NCBI GenBank assembly: GCA_017429475.1
Contig: JAFROX010000010.1
Location: forward strand, 62,001-126,000
Direction: 5' to 3'
Source of the DNA: Bacteroidales bacterium
Lineage (GTDB): Bacteria; Bacteroidota; Bacteroidia; Bacteroidales; UBA932
Length of the DNA: 64,000 bases
Part shown: one piece after another, positions 44,993 to 54,024 of the stretch
Layout: every line of letters starts with the position of its first letter
Numbering within the stretch: the first letter of the stretch is position 1
The notes under the pieces: generated by a model
Databases searched by the model: none
What the model was told of the DNA's origin: nothing
The model's input: the letters and a program-made list of their open reading frames with translations, nothing else
Made by a program: the position numbers and the translations under genes

Positions 44993-47590
44993 TCAGATTA
45001 TTTCTATGTCAGCAGCCGGGATCCATCCTTCGCGGCCGTCAGCTATGGTGACGCGATACCAGTCGCCAACAACATCCTTCACCTCCAGCACAGTACCCTC
45101 GTGGATGATGAAGAGCGACGTTCCGGACGCTCCGGGACTGCTTTTCACTGAAGATACCGGCGACATCACAACAGCCCCATTGTCACTCACCGCATCGGCC
45201 CTCTGGCTCAGAGCCAGGCTAAAACTACATAAAGTTAATACAAAAAGCACACAAGCCAATACAAATGACGTCTTTCTTGCAGACACTGAGCCGAACTGAC
45301 GGAAACCGGTCAACAGCAGCAGCACCAGGACGAAGAGAGCGACGGTCAGCCAGGCCCATCCGTCGGAAGACATCGAATACTTCAGATTGTCAAGCCATTC
45401 GGCAAGGATGAAGCGAGGCACGCTTTCGATCCTGTCCTGAACGGAAGCCTGTGCGATTTCGAGATTGTTGCGGGCATCCGAGTGACGGGGATTGAGTTTC
45501 AAAGCCCTCTCGTAATACAGCACCGCGTGAGGAATGTCAGAGAGTTTGTAATAGCAGTTGCCGATATTGTAATAGAGGTCGGCGCTCACCATATCAGACT
45601 GCTCGATGGCAAGGTAGCTGTCGAGAGCGGTGGTATAGTTGCCCTGCGCATAGAGTTCGTTGGCAGCGTTCCAGTCCTGTGCAGAAGCGCCGAGGCCGAG
45701 CGCAAGCAGAAGCAACAACGATGTTGCAGCCTTGGCAGCGGCTCCCTTGCGGCCTGAAGAAGCATTGCGGATAGAAGTCTCAATGCGCGAAATGACAGAC
45801 ATTGCGTTCTTGTATAGATTGTCCATTGCTTCAGGATTGCTTTCAGGAGCATAACGGGCCATTTCGCAACCGTCGATGATCTCCACGAAACTGTCGGCCA
45901 GATCAGGAGTCACACCCTGCTCGACCAGTTTCTCGCGGGCATTCTCTTTCGTATAGTCGGCAGGAGCCATCATCAGCTTGTCGCAGACATAGCCTGTGAC
46001 AGCTTTGTGAAGCTCCTCGTAGAAGGCGGTGTCAAGTCCTTTGGACAGATAGTCTCCTGCCTGACGCAACCTAGCCACAGCCACCTTGTTGGCCTTGCGG
46101 TTCTTGCTGCCGACCACATCGGCACGCCGCGCCCTTGAGACAGCGGTCACCTTGTCCACGATGAAGAACAGGGCAGCCAGAAGAGCAAGCAGGATGTAGA
46201 ATGCGGGTGAAGAAACGAAGAAACGTCCCTGCTTGCGCAGGTTGTCACGGCCGGTGGCGATATAGCGGATGTCCTCCCCTATGTTGCGCACGCCCTGCCT
46301 TGCCACGCCCGGAACGATGCTGCCGGCTGAGGCATCTTCTGCACTCGCTGCCACTCCAAGGCTCATCACCGGTGCAGATATGGTCACGTAACGGCCAAGA
46401 GAAACGTCGTAGTAAGAGTAGTTCACCGGACCTATTTCATACTGTCCGTAGCTTCTGGGTATGAAAGGATATTCGAAAGTCTTCGATCCTGAAGCACCGT
46501 CGTTGGAGATGTTCTCGGAACTTTTCACATCGTAGACTTCAAAGTCTGAAGGGAAAGACACCTTTGGCGCTCCGAGCATCGAGATGTTGCCGTTGCCGGA
46601 GATAGTCACCTTCAGCGAGCCTGCGTCATTGGTCTTCAATGAGTCACCGCTCAGGCTGGCTGTAATCTTGAACTGGCCGACGCCGCCCTCGAACGACGAC
46701 GGAGCGCCGCCGGGAAGCGGAGTAACGTTGACAGAGGCGGAGCCTGAAGAAACACGCTTGCGGATGGTCTGGTAGTTGTCGAAGAACTCGTCAAAGATCG
46801 AGCGGCCGAATCCTCCGGAGGTTCTCACCCTGACCAGGCAGATCATCTCCGCAGGGTCGATTGTAAGCCTTCCCTCCTGCTGCGGGATCAGCATATAGCG
46901 TTTGAGCAGCGCCACGTTGTAGATTGTACCGTCGACATTCTCCCTGTTGGACTCGATGGTCTGGGCGGTGTATGTCTCCTTGTTCCAGAAACCGTTGAAA
47001 GACGGGAAGGTTATGTCCTCTATGCCTGAAATGTCAGAACGGTAATATAACTTGAGAGTTGCAGTGATAGGCTCGCCTTTCACCACATTGGTCTTGCTCA
47101 GAGAAAGCCTCAGGAATATGTCGTCATTCGATACTGTTCCTGACTGGATGGCGCCTGATGATCCCTGCTGCGTCGATGAAGACGATGAGGAAGAAGACGA
47201 TGACTGTTGCTGTTCCTGGGCCTTGACCACTTCGATTGTGAACGAGGCTGTGGAGCAGTCCTTCTTGTCGACCGTGGCGGTAGCACCGGGCAGGGTGAAT
47301 TTGCCCTCGGCCTTGGGCTGCAGAAGGTAGGTGTAAGTCTCGGTATGGCTAGATTCGCGCTTGCCGTTGATGATGTTGGTGCTGCTCATCGAGCCTTTCT
47401 GCGGGCCCCAAACGACATCGAAATCGCTGGTTCCGGGCCATTCGAAATCGCTCATGTTACCGTTGGCGGTGAACACGATCCTGAAGGTCTCGTTCATCGA
47501 CACGACCCTCGGTGCTTCGACGGTGAGGTTCTGTGCGGCAAGGCTGCCGCAGAACAACATACATAGCAATGCAACAATATGTCTTCTCAT
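44993..47590 (-). CDS. BatD-BatE fusion protein
   Basis: An 865-residue envelope protein. Residues 1-19 are a cleavable signal (ends SLAAQ). Residues 20-455 are BatD-like Ig domains, interrupted by a ten-Ser tract (130-139). A transmembrane helix (463-479) leads to a cytoplasmic helical region (485-610). Residues 612-638 again look like a complete signal peptide: basic start GRKGAAAK, hydrophobic core, ending GLGASAQ. After it comes BatE: TPRs (about 640-715, with NIGNCYYKLSDIPHAVLYYE), two helices (745-763, 774-794) and an SH3 domain (about 800-865). BatD and BatE are separate genes in the Bacteroides operons I know. The internal segment may serve as a membrane helix or be cleaved. Gap of 4 nt after batC. 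Confidence 0.88.
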   Translation of the reverse strand: MRRHIVALLCMLFCGSLAAQNLTVEAPRVVSMNETFRIVFTANGNMSDFEWPGTSDFDVVWGPQKGSMSSTNIINGKRESSHTETYTYLLQPKAEGKFTLPGATATVDKKDCSTASFTIEVVKAQEQQQSSSSSSSSSSTQQGSSGAIQSGTVSNDDIFLRLSLSKTNVVKGEPITATLKLYYRSDISGIEDITFPSFNGFWNKETYTAQTIESNRENVDGTIYNVALLKRYMLIPQQEGRLTIDPAEMICLVRVRTSGGFGRSIFDEFFDNYQTIRKRVSSGSASVNVTPLPGGAPSSFEGGVGQFKITASLSGDSLKTNDAGSLKVTISGNGNISMLGAPKVSFPSDFEVYDVKSSENISNDGASGSKTFEYPFIPRSYGQYEIGPVNYSYYDVSLGRYVTISAPVMSLGVAASAEDASAGSIVPGVARQGVRNIGEDIRYIATGRDNLRKQGRFFVSSPAFYILLALLAALFFIVDKVTAVSRARRADVVGSKNRKANKVAVARLRQAGDYLSKGLDTAFYEELHKAVTGYVCDKLMMAPADYTKENAREKLVEQGVTPDLADSFVEIIDGCEMARYAPESNPEAMDNLYKNAMSVISRIETSIRNASSGRKGAAAKAATSLLLLLALGLGASAQDWNAANELYAQGNYTTALDSYLAIEQSDMVSADLYYNIGNCYYKLSDIPHAVLYYERALKLNPRHSDARNNLEIAQASVQDRIESVPRFILAEWLDNLKYSMSSDGWAWLTVALFVLVLLLLTGFRQFGSVSARKTSFVLACVLFVLTLCSFSLALSQRADAVSDNGAVVMSPVSSVKSSPGASGTSLFIIHEGTVLEVKDVVGDWYRVTIADGREGWIPAADIEII

Positions 47591-47594
47591 TTCT

Positions 47595-48362
47595 CTACCA
47601 GTTTTTATCTTTTTGCTTGCTCTTTGCTTTCAGAGCTTTCTCCTTGTTGACCTTGTCCTGGGTCTGCTTCTCCTGTTCCTGGATGGCCTGCAGCATCTGT
47701 TGTGCGGCCTGAGGACTTATCTTGGGCTGCTCGCCGCTCTGGCCCTGCTGGTTTTGCTGGTCCTGCTGATCCTGGTTCTGGTCGTTGTTGTCCTGATTCT
47801 GATCTTGATTCTGATCCTGCTGATCCTGATTGTCCTGGTTCTGGTCGTTGTTCTGATCCTGGTTCTGTCGGTCCTGGTTTTGGTCTTGGTTCTGATTCTG
47901 GTCCTGATTCTGTCCGCCTCCTCCCTGCTGTTCGTTCTCCAGCATCTTCTGGGCATAGGCCAGGTTGCTCTTGGCATCCATATCGTCAGGATTGCGGCGC
48001 AGCGAATTCTTGAAAGCCTCGACGGCTGCCTGCCAGTTGCGCTGCTTCAGGAAGGAATCCCCCTGATTGAAATAGCTCTCGGCTCCATGCCCTGCATGGT
48101 CGAGCGAATCGCTGACAGCAGCATAATACCGGTCAGCCTCGGAATAGTTCTCCATCCTGTAGTAGGTATTGCCGAGGTTGAAACTGGCGGCATTTGAAAG
48201 GGAATCCTTCAACAGAGCCTTCTTGTAAGCAATCTCCGCATCCTGGAAAGCTTCCTTCTTGAACTCACGGTTGCCCTGGCGCACTTCCTTGCGGTCGGTC
48301 TGTCCGAACGCAGGAACAGCAGCGGCAATAATCAGCATCAATATGATCAGTCTTCTGCACAT
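47595..48362 (-). CDS. batC: BatC, TPR protein with Asn/Gln/Asp-rich tract
   Basis: A 255-residue exported TPR protein. Signal peptide MCRRLIILMLIIAAAVPAFG cut before Gln21. Three TPR-like repeats at about 25-58, 59-92 and 95-140 (for example SFNLGNTYYRMENYSEADRYY). Residues 145-208 are almost entirely Asn, Gln and Asp in QNQD-type units, followed by a charged C-terminal helix. Bat proteins form an inner-membrane/periplasmic complex; BatC TPRs likely mediate contacts with BatA, BatB and BatD. Starts 1 nt after batB ends. Confidence 0.85.
   Translation of the reverse strand: MCRRLIILMLIIAAAVPAFGQTDRKEVRQGNREFKKEAFQDAEIAYKKALLKDSLSNAASFNLGNTYYRMENYSEADRYYAAVSDSLDHAGHGAESYFNQGDSFLKQRNWQAAVEAFKNSLRRNPDDMDAKSNLAYAQKMLENEQQGGGGQNQDQNQNQDQNQDRQNQDQNNDQNQDNQDQQDQNQDQNQDNNDQNQDQQDQQNQQGQSGEQPKISPQAAQQMLQAIQEQEKQTQDKVNKEKALKAKSKQKDKNW
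47739..47930 (-). repeat. QNQD coding repeat in batC
   Basis: Degenerate six-base and longer units of CAG/AAY/GAY codons, read as TCCTGRTTCTG-like repeats on the plus strand. All changes keep the reading frame, and the tract has no spacer-repeat regularity. Confidence 0.85.
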
Positions 48363-48363
48363 A

Positions 48364-49365
48364 TCACTTGAAAATGTTTTTGGCGGTCTTGCGGTTTCCT
48401 ATCAGCATCTCGATGATGAAGAAAAACAGCGCTATCGCGAAGAAGTACATATACTGTTCGTTGAAATCTTCGAACACTATGCTGCTGAATTCCTTTTTCT
48501 CGATGTTCTTGATGTCTTCAAGGATTGGATTCAGACCGAACTCGCTGTTGCCAGCCTTGACGTATTCGCCGTTGCCGACACTAGCTATTTCCTTAAGTAT
48601 CTGCTCGTTGAGCCTGGTAACAACAATGTTGCCTTCCTTGTCGCGGAGCAAACTGCCGTTCACTGTGATAGGCTGGCCGGCAGTAGAGCCCACGCCGATG
48701 GTATAGATCCTTATCCCCTCTTCAGCCACCGCCTTGGCAGTCTCCACGGCATCTCCCTCGTGGTCCTCACCATCGGAAATGACGATAATCGCACGGCTGT
48801 TTCCGCTCTGGGAACTGAAACTCTGGGCCGACATCATCAGAGCCTGAGAGAGGTCAGTGCCCTGGATGGGGACGGATTCGGTGCTTATGCTGTTGAGGAA
48901 CACCTTGGCTGAAACATAGTCTGTGGTGATGGGAAGCTGGATGAAACTTTCTCCGGCAAAAATCACCAGGCCGATGCGGTCGCCCTGCAGTTTGTCGACT
49001 ATCCTCGAGATAGCCAGCTTGGCCCTTTCCAGACGGTTCGGGGAATAATCCTCTGCAAGCATCGAGTTTGACACGTCGAGCGCAATCATTATCTCCACAC
49101 CTTTGCTCTGCCTTTCCGCAAGCCTTGCGCCCATCTGCACGCGGCAGAGACCAAGCACAAAGAACAGAAAGGCTATCGAGAAGAAGGTGACTTTGAGCCA
49201 GCCGCGGCCGTTCGACACTTCAGGCATCAACTGCTCCACGACCTCTGGGTCGCCGAAGCGGGCTATCCTGCGTTTCTTGAACTTCAGGTAAGCCTTGTAA
49301 GCCACGAAGAACAGCGGGATGAGCAGCAGCAACAACAGATATTGGCTTTGAGCTACATATATCAT
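48364..49365 (-). CDS. batB: BatB, VWA-domain membrane protein
   Basis: A 333-residue protein: N-terminal helices (about 8-24 and 57-74), a von Willebrand A domain in the periplasm (about 90-290) and a final helix (about 308-325). The MIDAS metal motif is DVSNS (97-101) in IALDVSNSMLAEDYSPNRLERAK, with further conserved segments VIFAGESFIQLPITTDY and IIVISDGEDHEGD. VWA proteins of this group act with MoxR ATPases as chaperone-like assemblies. Start codon shares one base with the batA stop (TAATG), so translation is coupled. Confidence 0.92.
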   Translation of the reverse strand: MIYVAQSQYLLLLLLIPLFFVAYKAYLKFKKRRIARFGDPEVVEQLMPEVSNGRGWLKVTFFSIAFLFFVLGLCRVQMGARLAERQSKGVEIMIALDVSNSMLAEDYSPNRLERAKLAISRIVDKLQGDRIGLVIFAGESFIQLPITTDYVSAKVFLNSISTESVPIQGTDLSQALMMSAQSFSSQSGNSRAIIVISDGEDHEGDAVETAKAVAEEGIRIYTIGVGSTAGQPITVNGSLLRDKEGNIVVTRLNEQILKEIASVGNGEYVKAGNSEFGLNPILEDIKNIEKKEFSSIVFEDFNEQYMYFFAIALFFFIIEMLIGNRKTAKNIFK

Positions 49366-50354
49366 TACGGCAGCCTCCTTATTATGAAGAATTTGAAAAG
49401 AACCTCAAGCAGCAGGGCTACCAGCGCCCAGATCGCGAACTTCATGAACAGTTCGGTATAGACGGGGAAGCTGTCCACCGTGATGCGGCTCTTTTCCATC
49501 TGGTTGATTTCGTTGTAGATCTCGAGCAGCTTGGTGTTGTCCGTAGCGCGGAAATACTTGCCACCGGTCTGCTCGGCAATGTTCTTGAGCAGCGGCTCGT
49601 CAATCTCCACGTCGATGTCCATCATCCTGATGCCGAGCGGGGTCATCATAGGATAAGGTGCCTTGCCCATCGCTCCGACACCAATCGTATAGACTCTGAT
49701 GCCGTAGGTTTTGGCAATCTCGGCAGCCATCGCAGGAGTGATCTCTCCGCTGTTGTTCACACCGTCGGTGAGCAGGATCACAACCTTGCTCTTTGCGTCG
49801 GAATCCTTCAGGCGCGCCACTGCTGTGGCGAGGCCATTTCCGATTGCAGTTCCGTCATCGATCAGGCCGGTCTCGATTTCCTTCATCATATTGATGAGGG
49901 TGGCGCGGTCTGAGGTGACGGGGCACTGGGTGTAGCTCTCGCCGGCGAAGACCACGATGCCGATGCGGTCGGCAGGCCTTGATGCGATGAACTCAATGGC
50001 AATGTTCTTGGCGGCGCCTATCCTGTCCGGACTGAAGTCACGGGCAAGCATAGATGTCGACACGTCCATATCCAGCACGATGTCGATACCTTCGGTGTCG
50101 GTCTGCTCGAATGACTCTGAAGAACGGGGCCTGGCGATGGCTATGATGATCAGAGCCAGGGCGATGGTACGCAGGATGAACGGGACGTGCCGCAGGAAAC
50201 GCTTGAAGTCCTGCCCTTTGACTTGCCAGCCGTCGAAGTTCGACACGGTCATCGAAGGTGACTTGCCTTTCAGCTCCCTGTAGACATACAGGGCTATCAG
50301 CGGCAGGAGCAGGAACTCCAGATAAAGCAGGTTGGGATATTCGAAAAACATCAC
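49365..50354 (-). CDS. batA: BatA, VWA-domain membrane protein
   Basis: A 329-residue paralogue of BatB with the same layout: two N-terminal helices (about 9-24, 56-74), VWA domain (about 88-285) with MIDAS DVSTS (97-101) in LDMDVSTSMLARDFSPDRIGAAK, VVFAGESYTQCPVTSDRA, VVILLTDGVNNSGE, and a C-terminal helix (about 308-324). Start overlaps the preceding gene by 4 nt and the stop overlaps batB by 1 nt. Probably binds the MoxR ATPase-linked complex together with BatB. Confidence 0.92.
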   Translation of the reverse strand: MMFFEYPNLLYLEFLLLPLIALYVYRELKGKSPSMTVSNFDGWQVKGQDFKRFLRHVPFILRTIALALIIIAIARPRSSESFEQTDTEGIDIVLDMDVSTSMLARDFSPDRIGAAKNIAIEFIASRPADRIGIVVFAGESYTQCPVTSDRATLINMMKEIETGLIDDGTAIGNGLATAVARLKDSDAKSKVVILLTDGVNNSGEITPAMAAEIAKTYGIRVYTIGVGAMGKAPYPMMTPLGIRMMDIDVEIDEPLLKNIAEQTGGKYFRATDNTKLLEIYNEINQMEKSRITVDSFPVYTELFMKFAIWALVALLLEVLFKFFIIRRLP

Positions 50355-51298
50355 TCGTCCCCTCCATCTTCTTCAAGCTGCGACACGTAGGTCGAGTTGA
50401 CGAACTGGACTGCGTCCGGAATCGTCTCTTCGTTTTCCTCGGCGGTAGCCTCGTATTTTGCGAACTTCACAAGGTCGGCACGGCCGAACAGCTTCTCTAT
50501 CTTGTCGTAGGTTCCACCTTCGATGTCCTGTTTCTTCAGGTCTTCCAGCATCTCACCGGAAGGCCGCTCCATAGTCACGATACCGAACCGCTCGGAGATA
50601 TAATATCTCAGGGTGTCTGTAACGGCGGTGTAGAACTGCTTCTGCTTGTTGTTCTGCCATAGTTTCTGCTTGCGGATCTTCTCGAGGTCGCGCAGTGCCA
50701 CGATGTGCGCCGGATCTTTCTGCACCGGCTTGCCGAACAGCGTCAGGTTGTTGCGTCTTGCTTTTACCAGCCTAATGATCAGGTAAACAAGGGCAGCCAG
50801 CAGAAGAGCCAGCAGCAGCCAGGGCAAGATTTCCTTGAATGTCAAAGGATATCCTATCTGACCCTTGATGTCCTTGATTTCATAGGTGGCGGTATCTATT
50901 GGAATGGTGTTGACGTAAAGCTCGGGACCCCTGTAGAGTAGGGAATCGATTTCGCCCCTTGAATTCTGGATGAGCGCCAGCATCGGAGGCAGGACATAGC
51001 TGCCGCTGTCGAAGCTGGTTATGGTCATATGGGCCCGGATGTCAATCTTCCCTTTCTTTACTGACAAGGTATCGACCGTCATTCCATTTATCGTCTCCAC
51101 ACCGGGGACGAGCTGCTCGCTCTGCGCAGCAATGAGAAAACCCTCCCCTTCATTCATCTGCAGGTCGAGAATCAGTTCGACCTGGTCACCGATGAGGATG
51201 GAATCCCTGCTGAGACGGGAAAAACGTGTGGTATCGACCTGGGCCGACGCCACTGTACTTATTATCAATATCGCAATAAACAGCAATCCTTTCTTCAT
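50351..51298 (-). CDS. Bat-operon accessory membrane protein (BatD-like N-terminus)
   Basis: A 315-residue protein encoded between the DUF58 gene and batA, a position conserved in Bacteroidota Bat operons. Signal peptide MKKGLLFIAILIISTVASAQ; periplasmic domain of about 135 residues with an Ig-like feel (DSILIGDQVELILDLQM, DSGSYVLPPMLALIQ); one transmembrane helix (about 158-176, LPWLLLALLLAALVYLIIRL); cytoplasmic helical domain (about 180-315) including KQFYTAVTDTLRYYISERFG, similar to the tail of BatD. No individual activity is known to me. Confidence 0.8.
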   Translation of the reverse strand: MKKGLLFIAILIISTVASAQVDTTRFSRLSRDSILIGDQVELILDLQMNEGEGFLIAAQSEQLVPGVETINGMTVDTLSVKKGKIDIRAHMTITSFDSGSYVLPPMLALIQNSRGEIDSLLYRGPELYVNTIPIDTATYEIKDIKGQIGYPLTFKEILPWLLLALLLAALVYLIIRLVKARRNNLTLFGKPVQKDPAHIVALRDLEKIRKQKLWQNNKQKQFYTAVTDTLRYYISERFGIVTMERPSGEMLEDLKKQDIEGGTYDKIEKLFGRADLVKFAKYEATAEENEETIPDAVQFVNSTYVSQLEEDGGDE

Positions 51299-51299
51299 A

Positions 51300-52184
51300 T
51301 CAAGCCCTGTGTTTGAATAACGATATCAGTTGTTTAACATAATCCTGGTCGGTGGCGATGTCGACGGAATCGACCCTGTAGCGGAGGAGCACCTGCCTGG
51401 TCTTCTCCTGCACCTCGGCATTCCATTTCGCGTAGGAGTCACGCATAGCCTTCGAGGACGTGTCCACCCACATCTGCCTTCCGGATTCGGCATCCTTCAC
51501 GTTGATCAGACCTATGGACGGCAGTTCACGCTCTCTGTGGTCATAGATGTTGACCACTGAGATATCGTGCCTGTCGGCAGCTACTTTCAGCGCATCCTCA
51601 TAACGGGGATTGCAGTCAGCATCGACGTCGATCATATCGGAAAGCAGGAAAGCCGTGCACTTCTTCTTGATGGCATTGGTGAGAAATTCGAGGGCTGCGG
51701 CGATGTCGGTGCCTTTCTCCTCCGGCTCGAACTCCACCAGCTCCCTTATGATATGGAGCAGATGGCTGCGGCCTTTCTTGGGCGGTATGAACTTCTCCAC
51801 CTTGCTGCTGAAGAACAGGGCTCCCACCTTGTCATTGTTGATGGAAGCGGAGAATGAAAGTACCGCTGCGACTTCGGCCATCAGGTCGCGCTTGAGCTGG
51901 GTTGTGGAGCCGAAGAAACGGGAGCCGCTCACGTCTATGAGCAACACCACGGTCAGTTCCCTCTCCTCTTCGAATATCTTGACGTAGGGCGCATTGTACC
52001 TGGCTGTTACATTCCAGTCCATATTGCGCACGTCGTCGCCGTACTGGTATTCGCGAACCTCGCTGAAGGCCATACCGCGTCCCTTGAAGGCGCTGTGGTA
52101 CTCGCCCGCAAATATCTGGTGCGACAGGGACTTCGTCTTGATCTCTATCTTCCGGACCTTCTTGAGTAATTCTGTTGAATCCAT
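51300..52184 (-). CDS. DUF58 domain protein
   Basis: A 294-residue cytoplasmic DUF58 protein, the constant partner of MoxR ATPases. Typical features: GEYHSAFKGRGMAFSEVREY (about 27-46), GDDVRNMDWNVTARY (about 49-63), a VWA-like fold with LLIDVSGSRFFGS (about 81-93, DVSGS MIDAS) and FLLSDMIDVDAD. Likely substrate or adaptor for the MoxR ATPase in the Bat system. Its ATG shares one base with the moxR stop (TAATG). Confidence 0.92.
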   Translation of the reverse strand: MDSTELLKKVRKIEIKTKSLSHQIFAGEYHSAFKGRGMAFSEVREYQYGDDVRNMDWNVTARYNAPYVKIFEEERELTVVLLIDVSGSRFFGSTTQLKRDLMAEVAAVLSFSASINNDKVGALFFSSKVEKFIPPKKGRSHLLHIIRELVEFEPEEKGTDIAAALEFLTNAIKKKCTAFLLSDMIDVDADCNPRYEDALKVAADRHDISVVNIYDHRERELPSIGLINVKDAESGRQMWVDTSSKAMRDSYAKWNAEVQEKTRQVLLRYRVDSVDIATDQDYVKQLISLFKHRA

Positions 52185-53176
52185 TACGGAACTTCTACTG
52201 CATTAAGGATATCTGTGATAATCTGTTCTGAAGTGACATTCTCAGCCTCTGCCTCATAAGTGAGGCCGATACGGTGGCGGAGCACATCGTAGCATACGGC
52301 CCTGACGTCCTCGGGAATCACGTAGCCGCGGCGATGGATGAATGCGTAGGCCTTGGCAGCAAGCGACAGGCTGATGCTTGCCCTCGGCGAACCGCCGAAC
52401 GATATCATGCCTGACAGTTTCGACAGGCCGTAATCGGCAGGATTACGGGTGGCGAAGACTATGTCCACAATATATTTCTCTATCTTCTCGTCCATATAGA
52501 CGTCGCGGACAACCTTCCTTGCGCGCATTATGTCGTCGGTCTTGAGGACTGTGGACGGGCGCGGGAAGCTGCCTGCATTGTTCATACGGATGATCTGCTT
52601 CTCCTCTTCCTTGCCGGGGTAGCCTACGACGACCTTCAGCATGAAACGGTCGACCTGGGCCTCGGGCAGCGGATATGTTCCTTCCTGCTCGATGGGGTTC
52701 TGGGTCGCCATTACCAGGAAAGGCTCGGGAAGCTTGAAAGTTTCCTCTCCAATGGTCACCTGACGCTCCTGCATTGCCTCGAGCAGCGCGCTCTGGACTT
52801 TGGCAGGGCTACGGTTGATTTCATCGGCCAATACGAAATTGGCGAACACCGGACCTTTCTTTATCTGGAACTGCTCCGTCTTCTGGCTGTAGATCAGAGT
52901 ACCGATGACGTCGGCCGGAAGCAGGTCGGGAGTGAACTGGATACGGCTGAACTGAGCATCCATTATCTGAGCCAATGTATTGATGGCCAAAGTCTTTGCC
53001 AGACCGGGGACTCCTTCGAGAAGGATATGGCCGTCGGCCAGCAGTCCGATGAGCAGATTTTCCACCAGATTCTTCTGGCCGACAATCACCTTGCCCATCT
53101 CCATACGGATTACATCGACGAATGCACTCTCCTGCTGGATACGGTCGTTAAGTTCTTTGATATTTACACTGTCCAT
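52184..53176 (-). CDS. MoxR family AAA+ ATPase
   Basis: A 330-residue AAA+ ATPase, first gene of the Bat operon. Walker A GVPGLAKT (55-62), Walker B FVLADEINRSP (Asp118-Glu119), sensor 1 MATQNP (about 156-161), and a C-terminal lid with GGSPRASISLSLAAKA. MoxR proteins act as chaperones that insert cofactors or assemble VWA-domain complexes; here the clients are probably BatA/BatB. Shares one base with the DUF58 start codon. Divergent from truA with a 76-nt gap. Confidence 0.94.
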   Translation of the reverse strand: MDSVNIKELNDRIQQESAFVDVIRMEMGKVIVGQKNLVENLLIGLLADGHILLEGVPGLAKTLAINTLAQIMDAQFSRIQFTPDLLPADVIGTLIYSQKTEQFQIKKGPVFANFVLADEINRSPAKVQSALLEAMQERQVTIGEETFKLPEPFLVMATQNPIEQEGTYPLPEAQVDRFMLKVVVGYPGKEEEKQIIRMNNAGSFPRPSTVLKTDDIMRARKVVRDVYMDEKIEKYIVDIVFATRNPADYGLSKLSGMISFGGSPRASISLSLAAKAYAFIHRRGYVIPEDVRAVCYDVLRHRIGLTYEAEAENVTSEQIITDILNAVEVP

Positions 53177-53192
53177 ATTGTAAAAATGTTTG

Positions 53193-53200
53193 TATTTTTG
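53193..53200 (+). promoter_or_regulatory. Bacteroidota -7 box upstream of truA
   Basis: TATTTTTG fits TAnnTTTG and lies 52 nt before the truA ATG, in the moxR/truA divergent gap. Confidence 0.35.
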
Positions 53201-53252
53201 TGTGATTGATTAAGCGTCAAAATTACTCATTTTCTTTCAATGTAAGGCATCG

Positions 53253-54005
53253 ATGAGGCTTTTCGTTTCTCTGGCATACGACGGCGCCAATTACGCCGGA
53301 TGGCAAAGACAGGACAATGCGCTGAGCGTTCAGCAAGTCCTCGAAGATGCATTCTCCACCGTCCTCTCGGAAAAGATCTCCGTGACCGGCGCAGGACGCA
53401 CCGATGCGGGTGTGAGCGCGAGCTGCTACTATGCCCATTTTGACACTGACATTGAAATCAAAGAGCCGAAGACGCTTTTATACAAATTAAATGCCATCAC
53501 CCCTGCTGACATTGTCATTTATTCTCTCTGCAGGGTGGCCGATGACGCCCACGCCCGATTCGATGCGACAAGCCGCAGTTACAGCTACCGTCTGCATACC
53601 GTAAAGGACCCATTTGCCTATATGTCAACATATTGCAAATTCGACCTGGATATGGATGCGATGAACGAAGCTGCAGGGTATCTCATCGGAGAGCAGGACT
53701 TCTCATCACTCGAAAAGACCGGCGGCAGCAATGCCACATCGATATGCAAGGTGACACGTGCCGCCTGGCAAAGAACGTCGCCCTGCCATTATGTCTTCAA
53801 CATCACTGCCAACCGTTTCCTTCGCAATATGGTCCGGGCTGCCGTTGGCACGCTTTTGGAGGTGGGTAGACACCGTCAGAAGCCCGAGTGGGTGGCCGAG
53901 GTCATCGCAGGCCGCGACCGCTGCTCTGCAGGACAGAGCGCTCCCGCAGTCGGGCTGGCACTGACGGACATAACATATCCATATCCCCTGATACCGCTGA
54001 AATAA
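53253..54005 (+). CDS. truA: tRNA pseudouridine synthase A
   Basis: Forms pseudouridine at positions 38-40 of tRNA anticodon arms. The 250-residue product has YDGANYAGWQRQ (about 8-19), the catalytic Asp in GAGRTDAGVSA (about 48-58), ARFDATSRSYSYRLH (about 99-113) and FNITANRFLRNMVRAAVGTL (about 181-200). First gene of a rightward cluster with exbB, exbD, tonB-like and SASA genes (19-nt gap to exbB); the functional link between truA and these is not evident. Confidence 0.95.
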   Translation: MRLFVSLAYDGANYAGWQRQDNALSVQQVLEDAFSTVLSEKISVTGAGRTDAGVSASCYYAHFDTDIEIKEPKTLLYKLNAITPADIVIYSLCRVADDAHARFDATSRSYSYRLHTVKDPFAYMSTYCKFDLDMDAMNEAAGYLIGEQDFSSLEKTGGSNATSICKVTRAAWQRTSPCHYVFNITANRFLRNMVRAAVGTLLEVGRHRQKPEWVAEVIAGRDRCSAGQSAPAVGLALTDITYPYPLIPLK

Positions 54006-54024
54006 TCGTAAAATAACAATCAAT

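Noticed and set aside
47739..47930. Regular short repeats that could suggest a CRISPR-like array
   Set aside because: Units are degenerate, have no constant spacers and lie in frame inside batC as QNQD codons.
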